Source: an uncultured Acidimicrobiales bacterium (lineage in GTDB: Bacteria > Actinomycetota > Acidimicrobiia > Acidimicrobiales > SZUA-35). From it: a DNA stretch of 64,000 nucleotides. A program made the translations under genes and the position numbers. The notes under the pieces were generated by a model that saw only the letters and a list, made by a program, of their open reading frames with translations, searched no databases and was not told the DNA's origin. The DNA lies in contig CALIFY010000032.1 of NCBI GenBank assembly GCA_938021675.1, positions 31,702 to 95,701 of the forward strand. The letters run 5' to 3'. This document shows, in pieces, positions 1 through 8,811 of the stretch. The first letter of the stretch is position 1; each line of letters starts with the position of its first letter.

Positions 1-360
1 TTCAAGGATTAGATGATCGGGGGGTTCCGGTCTCGCCCGAATGGCGTCGAACGCTTCGGCTAACCCGCCGGCCAGGCTGCAGCACACGCATCCGTCGGTA
101 AGTTCGACCACCCGCGCTCCACCGACCGGAGATCTTCGGGCGAGCAGGGCCGCATCAACGTTGACCGTGCCGACGTCGTTTACCAGCACTGCTACCGGAC
201 GGTCGGTGGTTGCCAACAGCTCATTTATCACCGTTGTCTTGCCGGCGCCTAGGTATCCGCCGAGCATGGTGACGGGCACACGCCTTCCGTCCCATGGGGC
301 GAAATGAAGCGTGGCCCGTTCGTCCAACCCGTTAATAGTTCCGGTCTCAGATCCTTCCAC
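1..360 (-). CDS. CobW/UreG-type metal-chaperone GTPase, N-terminal part (runs off the left edge)
   Basis: The first 120 residues of a P-loop GTPase of the CobW/HypB/UreG (COG0523) family are seen; the rest lies outside the window. The Walker A motif GGYLGAGKTT is at residues 34-43. The family's CxCC metal motif is intact as DGCVCC, with Cys at about 91, 93 and 94. The usual NEFG-like segment reads NDVGTVNVDA. Family members use GTP hydrolysis to deliver zinc, cobalt or nickel to target enzymes; the metal cannot be told from this fragment. Translation most likely starts at the GTG at 358-360, because an in-frame TAA lies just upstream at 370-372. The gene follows a small membrane-protein gene on the same strand, separated by a strong hairpin. 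Confidence 0.85.
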   Translation of the reverse strand, partial: MEGSETGTINGLDERATLHFAPWDGRRVPVTMLGGYLGAGKTTVINELLATTDRPVAVLVNDVGTVNVDAALLARRSPVGGARVVELTDGCVCCSLAGGLAEAFDAIRARPEPPDHLILE

Positions 361-383
361 GCCGACAGCTTATGCCGGGAAAG

Positions 384-410
384 GCCGTGGTCGGAGCGGC
401 CGACCACGGC
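384..410 (-). terminator. Hairpin between two minus-strand genes, probable terminator
   Basis: A perfect 11-bp inverted repeat (GCCGTGGTCGG at 384-394, CCGACCACGGC at 400-410) with a 5-nt loop lies 13 bp past the stop of the upstream small membrane-protein gene and 24 bp before the CobW start. On the minus strand it is followed by only a short CTTT, so it resembles the U-poor terminators common in actinobacteria. It could also act on cobW expression. Confidence 0.5.
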
Positions 411-422
411 ATGGCCGGCTAC

Positions 423-749
423 TTACAGGCGTCGCGAGACGACTTCCGCAGTGATGAGCGTGAGTGAACAAACGACGACGGTGACCGCAGCGACCGCGCC
501 GACCAAGGGGTCGCCGCCGGCCACGATCGTTCCCGCGACCAGGGACTGACCCACGACGGTCAAAGCGATCGACGCTCCGCGAAGGGTGCTGCTCGTCTGC
601 TCTATATCGGCAGGTCCGTCCGGTTCTGGCTCGTGAGCGACCAAGGTGGGATTTGATCGTTCGATGTTCGACGCCGGCACCCCGTCGCCGCACTCATAAA
701 TTTGTCCGTCTGCCGCCTGCCGAGTCGAAATGCTGGTTTGTTGGTGCAC
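423..749 (-). CDS. Small predicted membrane protein, unknown function
   Basis: A 108-residue protein with a polar N-terminal half and a hydrophobic C-terminal half. Two probable membrane segments (about residues 58-76 and 81-102) are joined by a short GGDP turn, so both ends probably lie on the same side of the membrane. No family is recognised. The GTG start at 747-749 is supported by a good ribosome-binding site, GGAGG, about 9 nt upstream. The 95-bp gap to the upstream gene leaves room for its own promoter, and the downstream hairpin at 384-410 suggests it ends its own transcript. It is real rather than a shadow frame because it has a proper ribosome-binding site, membrane segments and no competing gene. 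Confidence 0.6.
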   Translation of the reverse strand: MHQQTSISTRQAADGQIYECGDGVPASNIERSNPTLVAHEPEPDGPADIEQTSSTLRGASIALTVVGQSLVAGTIVAGGDPLVGAVAAVTVVVCSLTLITAEVVSRRL

Positions 750-844
750 GGGTGTGCCTCCTCTCCTGTGGTTATGAGAGAAGTGTGACTGACAAGCGAG
801 CGGAGGTGGTGAGGCTCTTGTGCGGGATTTGTGCAGTCGGCGAA

Positions 845-2017
845 TTAGCGATTTCTATCGTCGACAATCGAGATTGTGACCGTGCCTGCCGCGCCTGGCT
901 GGCCGGAACCATCTTGGGAGGTAAACGGCGTGGCGGTGATGACGTGCGTCCCCGGACCTGGGTTCCACGGCCCATAGCTACGGCCGCCGTTGCCTTGGAT
1001 CGCCCAAGGTGCACTCTGCTCGAGTTTGACGTCTCGGCCGCCCACTTGAAACAGGACGCTGTTTGTGAGATCCGAGGCGCTGACCACGACACTGATGGGC
1101 CGTTGAGTAATGTCGCTCAGCAAAATTTCCTGTCCTGAAGAAAGTCCTCCCAGGCTCCGACCATTTCTTGCTGAGACCAAGCTGAACCCGAAGACGGCGG
1201 CATCGGCCTGGACCGTGGTCGGTGGGGGTGGCGCCGTGCTCGGTGTCGCGGTAGTTGGCGTCGCGGTTATGGGTGTGGCGGTAGTTGGCGTCGCGGTTGT
1301 GGCTGTCGCGGTCGTTGCCGGTTCCTGCGTCGGAGGAGGCGACTCGGTGGTCGTTGTAGCAGAGGTATCGGTCGATTCGCTCGTGGTCGGGCCCTGGTCC
1401 GTCGGCGATGGGGCGACCGATGGCCGAGCGGTGCCGGTCGAAGTGTCGGTCGGGAGTCTCGGCGCGATCGCTCCCTCCGAGCGCGATGACTCCGATGATG
1501 TTGTTTTTTCGTCGGGGCGACCGTTCGTGGCGTCATCCGAATTGTCGTTCGTCGCGGTTGAGGCGCTAGTGCCGCTGGATTCGCTCGCCAATCCTGCCGG
1601 GAACAACGCTGACTCGTCGTCGCCGACCTGGTCGTCTGTGTCGGTCCGGAACTGCCAGGCCAATAGAACTGGAGCGGCGATGGCGACCGACCACCCGAGA
1701 ACGATCAGAATGCTCCGCCAGCGCTCTCTGGCAAGTTTGACCACGTACTGAAGGGCGGACTCGTCGGAGCGTGGGCGGAGTGGTGCATCAGCGCCGGCCC
1801 GTTGGGGTCCATCATCGATTTCCCGCAATAACATCGGGGGTCCGTGAAGCTCTGAAGCGGCGTCGCTGTCTGTTGCGGTGTCGGCGCTGTTCGCTGCTGT
1901 GTCGTCAGGCCGTAGCGCAGCGGGTGCCGCATCGTCTAGGTCCTCCGGGCTTGCATCGACGTGGCCCGGATTCTGGTGAGTCGCATCACGGCTGTCGAAT
2001 GAATCCACCTGTAACAT
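845..2017 (-). CDS. Single-pass surface protein with Thr/Pro repeat stalk and C-terminal Ig-like domain
   Basis: About 390 residues from the ATG at 2015-2017, which follows a purine-rich AGGGGGAAG. The frame stays open to 2161, but that extension has no convincing start. Order: an acidic, disordered cytoplasmic part (1-100), one membrane segment (about 103-121, WRSILIVLGWSVAIAAPVLL), a long Ser/Thr/Pro-rich stalk with five 5-residue repeats of the type ATPTT, and a C-terminal domain (about 276-390). That domain has the pattern FxLVxA...G..I.L..I......V...S...SV.F..........APWAI.G..G..Y..W....G.H..TATPF. Similar modules with an ATPY/ATPF motif occur in extracellular bacterial adhesin-like proteins and are probably beta-sandwiches. 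The role is unknown; display on the cell surface is inferred. It is transcribed divergently from the penicillin-binding protein gene. Confidence 0.75.
   Translation of the reverse strand: MLQVDSFDSRDATHQNPGHVDASPEDLDDAAPAALRPDDTAANSADTATDSDAASELHGPPMLLREIDDGPQRAGADAPLRPRSDESALQYVVKLARERWRSILIVLGWSVAIAAPVLLAWQFRTDTDDQVGDDESALFPAGLASESSGTSASTATNDNSDDATNGRPDEKTTSSESSRSEGAIAPRLPTDTSTGTARPSVAPSPTDQGPTTSESTDTSATTTTESPPPTQEPATTATATTATPTTATPITATPTTATPSTAPPPPTTVQADAAVFGFSLVSARNGRSLGGLSSGQEILLSDITQRPISVVVSASDLTNSVLFQVGGRDVKLEQSAPWAIQGNGGRSYGPWNPGPGTHVITATPFTSQDGSGQPGAAGTVTISIVDDRNR
1245..1319 (-). repeat. Five tandem 15-bp units encoding the ATPTT-type stalk repeat
   Basis: Units begin at 1245, 1260, 1275, 1290 and 1305. 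The + strand consensus is GTCGCGGTAGTTGGC, with differences mainly in the second half. The units encode pentapeptides ATATT, ATPTT, ATPIT, ATPTT and ATPST. Because the unit is a multiple of three, gain or loss of units would change stalk length without shifting the frame. Confidence 0.8.
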
Positions 2018-2277
2018 CTTCCCCCTGTCCCACCATTGTTCGACAAGGGTAGGCAAGTCAACGGTCGAATGCCGACCGGAAAGTCTCGTTTCGCGACCCT
2101 TGATCTTCCCAACATGAGGTGACGGATCGCTTCCGGGAGTTGTCGCTGCTGCGAACCTCATTGCAATCGCCGGGATTTGATGGCGTCAAAGGTCGGCGTG
2201 CGGGGTGCCGGTAGCCGGTAAGTCCATCTTGACTACACTCGACGGCGAGAAGGACTTCCACTGCGGGCAGGGCTCGG

Positions 2278-4503
2278 ATGACCGATCACGACACCTCAGA
2301 TCACGCCGTCGTCGACGGGCCGGATCGGCCACGAAACGTCCCCAATCCCACCGCGGAGTTGGTTCGCCCGACATTGCCTCCCCCTACGCCACCGGGAACC
2401 GAGGCCACGACTTCCGATGGAGCGGTATACGCCGACCTCACAAAACTTCGTTACGTGGTGCCGGCGTTGTTGGCGCTGACCGTCGTCAGTCTTGGTGTTG
2501 TTGTGTTGCTGCAAGTTTTTGGATCGGACCCCAGCCTTGAGTCGGAACCGGTTACCCAGGGGGATCTGAACGGCCCGGCGATCGATGCATCAATAGATCC
2601 GATTGGGGCGGCTGAATTCACTGTGGCCGAATTTATCGAGGCCATCCAGGTGGGAAGTTTTAGCGGCTGGAGTTTCGCCTTCAACGATTCCATAGAGGCC
2701 GAGGAAGAGTTGGCTACCATCGGATCAGGGCTTGGCGAGTATTCGATCGCCGTGGTGGCCGGGGCGGTCGAGATAGTAGACCCGGCGAAAGCCACGACGC
2801 CATTGGATATCACGTGGACTCTTGCTGATGGCGTGACATTTACCACCGAGGGTGAACTCGATCTTGTGCTCGTCGGCACCGAGTGGCTCGTCGATTGGGA
2901 GCCGTCCGCATTGGAAACGTCTCTCGATCCGGGCGATACTTTGGTTCGTGAACGTGTCGTGCCGCTGCGGGCACCGATCCTCGGTCGTGACGGGATACCC
3001 CTGGTCGACAACCGGCCAATAGTCAACATCGGCGTCATCCCAAGACAGGTCGATGACGTGGTGGCACTTACCGCCATACTTGCGCCGCTTTTAGATAGCG
3101 ATCCAGCCGAATTGCAGAGCCGGATCGCTCCGGCGCCCTCCGACTCCTTTGTATCGTTGGCGGTTCGTCAGGCCGATGAGATTGAAGCCGTCCGCGGTCA
3201 GCTGACCTCGCTGCCGGGCGTCGAGCTTCAGCCCGGGACCTTTCCGGCAACACCAAACGAACGGTTTGGGCGTGCCTTGTTTGGGCGGTCGGCGGAGGTA
3301 ACGGCCGAGATCATCGACGCGTCACCGGAGATTTATCAGGCCGGCGACATCGCTGGCCGCTCCGGGTTGCAACGGCAGTACAACGAGCGGCTGACCGGGG
3401 TGCCCGGCTTCCAAATTCGGGTCGATCGTCAGTTCCCCGGAACGGCCTCCGTCCCGTCGACGACGGCTCCGCCAGCGGGGGCCGACCCGTCGACTACCAC
3501 CAATCCGGCCGATGGGGTAGCCACGACCGCGGTGTCGGCCGCCGACGCGGCCACCGATCCCGATGTCATCTTCTTGTCGGAGCCGCAAGAGGGTGACCCG
3601 TTACCGACCACGATCGATATCGAAGTTCAGACGGCGGCCGAAGATGCGCTCACCGAGACAAACCTGCCGAGCGCCTTGGTGGCGATCGAGGTTTCAACCG
3701 GCCAGGTTCTAGCCGTCGCTAACGGTCCGGAGGCCGCGGTCGACAACCTGGCCATGACCGGGCAGTTTGCGCCAGGCTCGATCTTCAAAATCGTGACCGC
3801 GTACGCCGCACTGGAACAAGGGCTTGAACCGGACACCCGAGTCGATTGTCCCGAGGTACTAGAAGTAAACGGTCGAGAGTTCCGAAACGCTGAAGATGAG
3901 AAATTGGGCTCGGTGCCGTTCTGGCGAGCCTTCGCTCTCTCTTGTAATACGGCGTTTATCAACGTGGCGGATCAGCTAGACAACGGAGATTTCGCTACGA
4001 CCGCCCAAAGGCTTGGGGTCGGAGCCGGCTACGAACTAGGCACCGACGCTTTTTCGGGAAGCGTGCCGAACCCTGGCGGCCCGGTCGAGAAGGCGGCAAC
4101 GTCCTTTGGGCAATCGCAAGTGCTCGTAAGCCCGCTCAGCGCAGCGGTGATGGCGGCATCGGTGGCCGGCGGTACTTTTCGCCAACCGACGCTTATCGAC
4201 CCACCGACGACGCCGGTGGCCGACGAGCCTCTCGATCCTGCCACCGCTGAAGTGTTGAGAGAGATGATGCGAGCGGTGGTAACCAGCGGGACGGGTCGGG
4301 CGGTTGATCGAGTACGCGGCGAACCGGTCGCAGGCAAGACTGGAACAGCGGAGTTCGGCAACCAGGATCCGCCTCAGGCCCACGCCTGGTTCGTTGGATT
4401 CCAGGGCGATATTGCCTTCGCCGTATTCGTCGAAGGTGGCGAGTTTGGCGGTGCTACAGCGGCTCCAATTGCTGCTGATTTCCTTGGTGGATTAAATGGC
4501 TAA
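2278..4503 (+). CDS. Class B penicillin-binding protein (transpeptidase)
   Basis: A 741-residue D,D-transpeptidase that crosslinks peptidoglycan on the outer face of the membrane. Order: Pro-rich cytoplasmic tail; membrane anchor at about 59-81; an NTF2-like MecA_N-type domain (about 100-220); a dimerisation domain (about 225-385); a Thr/Pro/Ala-rich insertion (about 390-435); then the transpeptidase domain. All three catalytic motifs are present: SIFK with nucleophile S501 and K504, SCN at 555-557, and KTG at 687-689. The MecA_N-type domain is also found in low-affinity PBPs of Gram-positive bacteria, so beta-lactam affinity cannot be assumed. It starts at the ATG at 2278 with only a weak GGCAGGG-like site. 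The P450 gene follows 64 bp downstream on the same strand. The linker inside the extracellular part is unusual for the family. Confidence 0.93.
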   Translation: MTDHDTSDHAVVDGPDRPRNVPNPTAELVRPTLPPPTPPGTEATTSDGAVYADLTKLRYVVPALLALTVVSLGVVVLLQVFGSDPSLESEPVTQGDLNGPAIDASIDPIGAAEFTVAEFIEAIQVGSFSGWSFAFNDSIEAEEELATIGSGLGEYSIAVVAGAVEIVDPAKATTPLDITWTLADGVTFTTEGELDLVLVGTEWLVDWEPSALETSLDPGDTLVRERVVPLRAPILGRDGIPLVDNRPIVNIGVIPRQVDDVVALTAILAPLLDSDPAELQSRIAPAPSDSFVSLAVRQADEIEAVRGQLTSLPGVELQPGTFPATPNERFGRALFGRSAEVTAEIIDASPEIYQAGDIAGRSGLQRQYNERLTGVPGFQIRVDRQFPGTASVPSTTAPPAGADPSTTTNPADGVATTAVSAADAATDPDVIFLSEPQEGDPLPTTIDIEVQTAAEDALTETNLPSALVAIEVSTGQVLAVANGPEAAVDNLAMTGQFAPGSIFKIVTAYAALEQGLEPDTRVDCPEVLEVNGREFRNAEDEKLGSVPFWRAFALSCNTAFINVADQLDNGDFATTAQRLGVGAGYELGTDAFSGSVPNPGGPVEKAATSFGQSQVLVSPLSAAVMAASVAGGTFRQPTLIDPPTTPVADEPLDPATAEVLREMMRAVVTSGTGRAVDRVRGEPVAGKTGTAEFGNQDPPQAHAWFVGFQGDIAFAVFVEGGEFGGATAAPIAADFLGGLNG

Positions 4504-4567
4504 ACTTTTTGAACTAGAGTCACAGTACTAACAGTAGTCAACTCGGTGCGGGCAGATAGAGGACTTC

Positions 4568-5854
4568 GTGAGCTCTCTTTTGCGACCACCTAAGACTATT
4601 CATTGGCGTCATGCGATGCCGATACTGGTCCACCCCTACCGCGGATACCGGCGCCTCCATTCTCGGTTCGGGCCCACCGTTGCTATCGAGCGCTTGGGGC
4701 GAAAGCCGATAATTCTCACGATGGACGAGGATTTGGTGGCCACGCTCTTTATGTCCCATTCAGAGAATTTGGTTCGTCCCGAGAGTGTCGTGTCGGGAAT
4801 ATTCCGGGCCAATCTCGGAGAGGGGATCGTTAGCGCAGAGGGAACCCGATGGGAGGAGAGGCGCCGGCGCGGGGGCCAGCGGATTCATGGTGCAATCCTG
4901 GAGGAGGACCAAGTGGAGTTTCTTCGTGAAAGCCTCCGAGAACTGCGCGACGACGTTCGGGCCCTCGCAGTCGGTGGAGTCGTCGACCTGCTGCCCCTCA
5001 TCGAACGATTCACGTTAAGCGTTTCCATCCGGTTGTTTTCTGGTGATGCTGTCGCTCGAGGTAACGGGTTCGAAGAGATCTATGCCGCGGTCCGTACTGC
5101 CAGTTCAGGTACTCAGAAAATTGCCGACATACGCTGGCAGATGTGCACGGCCTTGCCGCGCCCGGTTCGGTTCAGAGACAACTCACGGCGCCGAGCGCTG
5201 GCGCCGTCGTTCAACCGGCTCGCCGCCTTAGCGCCAAACCCGGAAGTGCGTGAGTTGCTGATGGCAACCTACGAGAACCCGTCCTCGGCGCTCTCGTGGA
5301 GTACCGAATTGTTGGGGGAGAACCCCGAGGCGCTGATGCGAATCCGAGCGGAGGCGGCGAACGTTGACCTGATCGATACCCCCGGGCTCAACGTTTCTGA
5401 CCTCGATGGATTGCGGTTTACCGGCGCCGTCATCCAAGAAGCACTTCGGCTCTATCCACCGATCGCCTACCTGGGTCGCCGGGTCTCCAAGGACATCGAT
5501 ATCGGGGACCTCCACATCGACAGTGGTTCGAACCTGGCCGTAGTTCCGTACTGTCTGCATCGAAATCCGGATCGCTGGGATGCACCCGATCAGTTTCGGC
5601 CCGAGCGCTTTCTCGACGACGGTCATTCAAGCAAAGGAATACCCCGCCTTTGGTCCTTCGGGGCCGGCCCCCGCGGTTGCCCGGGTAGTCGCTTGGCGAT
5701 GCAAATTAGTGTCGCCGCCCTCGCAGTTATCGCCAGCGAGGTTTGGTGGACTGCGCCCTCGGGACAGCAGCTGGCCGAGCCCACCGGTCGTTACCCGTGG
5801 AGCGAGAAGGCGCCTGGTCGGCAACAGCTCGTCGCCGAGCCGGCCGTGGCGTGA
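4568..5854 (+). CDS. Cytochrome P450 with atypical I-helix
   Basis: A 428-residue haem-thiolate protein. The ExxR pair is E291/R294 (QEALRLYPP), the PERF motif reads RPERF, and the haem loop is FGAGPRGCPG with the axial ligand at C371. The I-helix oxygen-activation motif, normally AGxE/DTT, reads ATYENPSSALSW (233-244). The acid E236 is kept but the Thr position is Asn (N237), followed by Pro. This suggests altered oxygen chemistry or a non-monooxygenase reaction; the substrate is unknown. No ferredoxin or reductase gene is adjacent, so redox partners must come from elsewhere. The GTG start at 4568 has AGAGGA 5 nt upstream. It may share a transcript with the PBP gene 64 bp before it. There is no membrane anchor, as in most bacterial P450s. 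Confidence 0.9.
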   Translation: MSSLLRPPKTIHWRHAMPILVHPYRGYRRLHSRFGPTVAIERLGRKPIILTMDEDLVATLFMSHSENLVRPESVVSGIFRANLGEGIVSAEGTRWEERRRRGGQRIHGAILEEDQVEFLRESLRELRDDVRALAVGGVVDLLPLIERFTLSVSIRLFSGDAVARGNGFEEIYAAVRTASSGTQKIADIRWQMCTALPRPVRFRDNSRRRALAPSFNRLAALAPNPEVRELLMATYENPSSALSWSTELLGENPEALMRIRAEAANVDLIDTPGLNVSDLDGLRFTGAVIQEALRLYPPIAYLGRRVSKDIDIGDLHIDSGSNLAVVPYCLHRNPDRWDAPDQFRPERFLDDGHSSKGIPRLWSFGAGPRGCPGSRLAMQISVAALAVIASEVWWTAPSGQQLAEPTGRYPWSEKAPGRQQLVAEPAVA

Positions 5855-5974
5855 TCGGTTGGCTCTCCGCAGCATCGGCTGATCGGTGCTACTACCAAGA
5901 ACCGGTCGGTCTTACAAAGATGGTGAGGAGAGGCGAGATGCCCCATCGGCCCTTCGCCGCCTACCATCGACCAA

Positions 5975-8803
5975 GTGACAGCACCGACCGGGTACCCCGA
6001 GCGCTGGGAGAGCCATGCCGTTCTCAAGGACGGCGCCACGGTCGAATTGCGACCGATCCGAGCCGACGATCGTGACGCCGTCGGTAGATTCCACAAGCGC
6101 CAGTCCAAGGAGAGCATCTACTTTCGGTTCTTCCGTTACCATCCCGACCTGACCGACAAGGAGCTCGACTACTTCACCAAGGTGGATTACCGGGACAGGA
6201 TGGCCTTTGTCGCGCTGCTAGGCCATGAGCTAGTGGCCGTAGCCCGCTACGAGCGACTGGACGGCGGACCGGCGGCCGAGGTGGCGTTCTTCGTAGACGA
6301 TCAACATCATGGCCGGGGCGTGGCCACGCTACTGCTTGAATATCTGGCCGCCGCAGGTCGAGAACAGGGACTCTCCCGATTCACCGCCAGCGTCCTGCCG
6401 GAGAACTACGGCATGCTCGCCGTCTTTCGTAGCGCCGGGTTCGAGGCAAAGACGAGGTTTGTCGACGGGCTCATCGAGGTCGACCTCGACATCGAAGTCA
6501 CCTCCGAGTCGTCGGCCAAGATCGTCGATCGTGGCCGTCGCTCGAATGCGCGTTCCATCGCCCGACTTCTTGAACCGGCATCGGTTGCTGTAATCGGTGC
6601 GAGTAGGGCGGCAGGACATGTTGGTCACGAGCTGATCAGGTCGCTGCTCGGCCCCGCTCGATCGTCGCCGTTGGCCAACAGGATCTACCCGGTCACGCCA
6701 AATGCTGACGAGGTAGCAGGGGTCGTGGCCTACCCGACTATTTCCGCTGCCACCGCGGCGTTGGCCGCCGATATGGCAGAGCCGGCACCGGACAGCGGTG
6801 AACCAACGGAGACAGCAGCAGTCGTCGGAGATCGGCTGGCATCCGAACTGGTTGGTGTCGGCCAGCAATTCGCTATCGAGAGCGATGGTCGCCATAGCGA
6901 GGTTGCGCCGAACGATCCCGTGTTCGATTTGGCCGTCGTCGCGGTGAGAGCTGATCTCACCCCATCCATCGTCGCGGAGTGTGCCGATGCCGGAGTGCGC
7001 AGTTTGCTTATCGTGTCGACCGGAGCCGAAGGATCAGGTCCGGACGGAATGGAGCTGACGGACCTGGTCGAATTGGTGCGAGATAACGGAATGCGGATGA
7101 TTGGCCCGGGTTCGTTCGGTCTGGTGAATACCAATGAGACGATCGGGCTGAGCGCCTTGTTTCACCATGTGGCCACCGAGCCAGGATCGGTGGCACTCGC
7201 CTCGGAATCGGGTCCGCTCGGAGCGGCGTTGCTCGAACGGATGGCGGCGGCTGGGCTCGGATTGTCGAGCTTCGTCGGAGTGACGAATCGCTCCGATGTG
7301 TCGGTGAACGACCTTCTTGACTACTGGGATCTCGATCGTCGGACCGACGTCATCCTTCTCTACGTCGAGAACTATGGAAACTTGGCCAACTTTGCCACTG
7401 TGGCCCGGAGGGTGTCGACATCGAAGCCGATCGTTGCCGTCGCCCCCGCGGATCCCAACGTCCGCGAGCTGTTGGGCCAAACCGGGGTCATCATCGTCGA
7501 CGAGGTCGGCCAGCTGGCCGACCAGGCGCAGCTTGCGGCCAACCAGCCCGTGGCAACCGGCCGCCGGGTAGTGATCGTCAGCAATACAGCCTCGGTGGCC
7601 AGACTTACCGCAGATGCATGTCGACGCAATGGGCTTGAGGTGGTGGTTCCGAGCACGGCGATGGCGGCGACGACAGGAACGGGCCGAGACCTGATCAGCC
7701 TGACCGATCACGCCGTTCTTATCGGCGACCTCGACACGACGACTCGAAAACCTTCGAGTGATCCGGGCGACTACGAGCCAATTATCGTGGCTTGCGGTGC
7801 CTCCGACTCGGTAGACCTTGTGCTCGTTGCGTTGGTGCCGACGTCGTATCTCGGCCCCGTTCGTCTGGCGCAAATTCTGAATCGTGTCAATCGATCGATT
7901 GACAAGCCGGTAGTTGCGGTTGGTCTTGTCTCGACCGACAGAATCGTGGTGGAGCGTCTTCCGACGTTCGTCTTTCCCGAGGAGGCGGCGCGGGCACTCG
8001 CCGGAGCGGCCCGTTACGGCGAGTGGCAGGCTGCCCACACGGGTGGTGGCCATTCGGACGAACGGGCATCATCGCCGGCTTCGGACGAGGTCGTTGACGA
8101 AGTTCTGGCCGGTCGCTCCGAGGCGCGGTTGACAATGTCGAGTCACGACATGACTCGGGTCGTCGACGAACTCGGTATTCCACTGGCCCCATACGGCATC
8201 GCCAGAGGGTTTGACGAGGTGTTGGCGTTGGCTGACCGGATTGGGTATCCGGTCGTGATCAAGGCGGGAAACCTGTCCCGTCGGGCCATCGGGGAATCTC
8301 GGGGGGCCGCCATCGATCTTCACGACGCCGATGCCCTCCGTTCGGCGTACCACCGGATGGAGGACGTGCTTGGTGTGGCCATGCGATCGACCGTGGTACA
8401 GCGCATGGTGACGGCTTCCGACCTGGCTCGCATCGATTTACGTCAGGATCCTTCGTTCGGGTCGATGATCTCTATCGGCCTTGGTGGAAGTCACAACGCG
8501 GCGAAAGGCCCGGTCGCCCGTCGCTTCCTTCCGGTAGACCGAGAGAGCGCCGACGAGCTGGTCGATGCTCTCGCCCAGGCGCTGAGCGCTGAAGACAACC
8601 CAGATCCCGTCGACGAGTCGAGCCGGGCGGCGTTGATCGAGCTGGTCTTGTCCCTCGACGCGGCAGCCGCGGCAACGCCTCGTCTGGCGGCCGCGGCTCT
8701 GAACCCGGTGATGCTGTCTGGCGCTGAGACGGTGCCGGTCGATGTGCAACTGGTGTTACGTTCCCAGCCGGCTGATTCGCTCGCTGGCGTCCGTCACCTC
8801 TGA
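5975..8803 (+). CDS. GNAT acetyltransferase fused to NDP-forming acyl-CoA synthetase
   Basis: A 942-residue fusion. Residues about 1-170 form a GNAT domain with the acetyl-CoA loop HHGRGVATLL. Residues about 190-330 are a CoA-binding Rossmann domain (VAVIGASRAAGHVG), broken by an acidic linker at about 265-300. This is followed by succinyl-CoA-ligase-like domains (about 380-680) and a C-terminal ATP-grasp subunit domain (about 715-930). NDP-forming acyl-CoA synthetases interconvert acyl-CoA and ADP with acid, CoA and ATP. Fusions with GNAT are known as protein lysine acetyltransferases (Pat/PatZ-like), where the synthetase part is often regulatory. Protein acetylation responding to acyl-CoA is therefore as likely as catalysis of acetate formation. 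The GTG start at 5975 lacks a clear ribosome-binding site. The gene converges with gltA, 8 bp away, which fits a role at the acetyl-CoA node. Confidence 0.88.
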   Translation: MTAPTGYPERWESHAVLKDGATVELRPIRADDRDAVGRFHKRQSKESIYFRFFRYHPDLTDKELDYFTKVDYRDRMAFVALLGHELVAVARYERLDGGPAAEVAFFVDDQHHGRGVATLLLEYLAAAGREQGLSRFTASVLPENYGMLAVFRSAGFEAKTRFVDGLIEVDLDIEVTSESSAKIVDRGRRSNARSIARLLEPASVAVIGASRAAGHVGHELIRSLLGPARSSPLANRIYPVTPNADEVAGVVAYPTISAATAALAADMAEPAPDSGEPTETAAVVGDRLASELVGVGQQFAIESDGRHSEVAPNDPVFDLAVVAVRADLTPSIVAECADAGVRSLLIVSTGAEGSGPDGMELTDLVELVRDNGMRMIGPGSFGLVNTNETIGLSALFHHVATEPGSVALASESGPLGAALLERMAAAGLGLSSFVGVTNRSDVSVNDLLDYWDLDRRTDVILLYVENYGNLANFATVARRVSTSKPIVAVAPADPNVRELLGQTGVIIVDEVGQLADQAQLAANQPVATGRRVVIVSNTASVARLTADACRRNGLEVVVPSTAMAATTGTGRDLISLTDHAVLIGDLDTTTRKPSSDPGDYEPIIVACGASDSVDLVLVALVPTSYLGPVRLAQILNRVNRSIDKPVVAVGLVSTDRIVVERLPTFVFPEEAARALAGAARYGEWQAAHTGGGHSDERASSPASDEVVDEVLAGRSEARLTMSSHDMTRVVDELGIPLAPYGIARGFDEVLALADRIGYPVVIKAGNLSRRAIGESRGAAIDLHDADALRSAYHRMEDVLGVAMRSTVVQRMVTASDLARIDLRQDPSFGSMISIGLGGSHNAAKGPVARRFLPVDRESADELVDALAQALSAEDNPDPVDESSRAALIELVLSLDAAAAATPRLAAAALNPVMLSGAETVPVDVQLVLRSQPADSLAGVRHL

Positions 8804-8811
8804 CCGGTGTC

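Noticed and set aside
653..1751. Two long + strand open frames (653-1138 and 1110-1751)
   Set aside because: They lie antisense to the surface-protein gene, have Val/Gly-rich low-complexity translations caused by the Thr-Pro repeats and high GC, and lack domains.
7034..8053. 339-codon minus-strand open frame inside the acyl-CoA synthetase fusion
   Set aside because: The translation is His/Arg/Gly-rich without family features, while the opposite strand encodes clear CoA-ligase domains.
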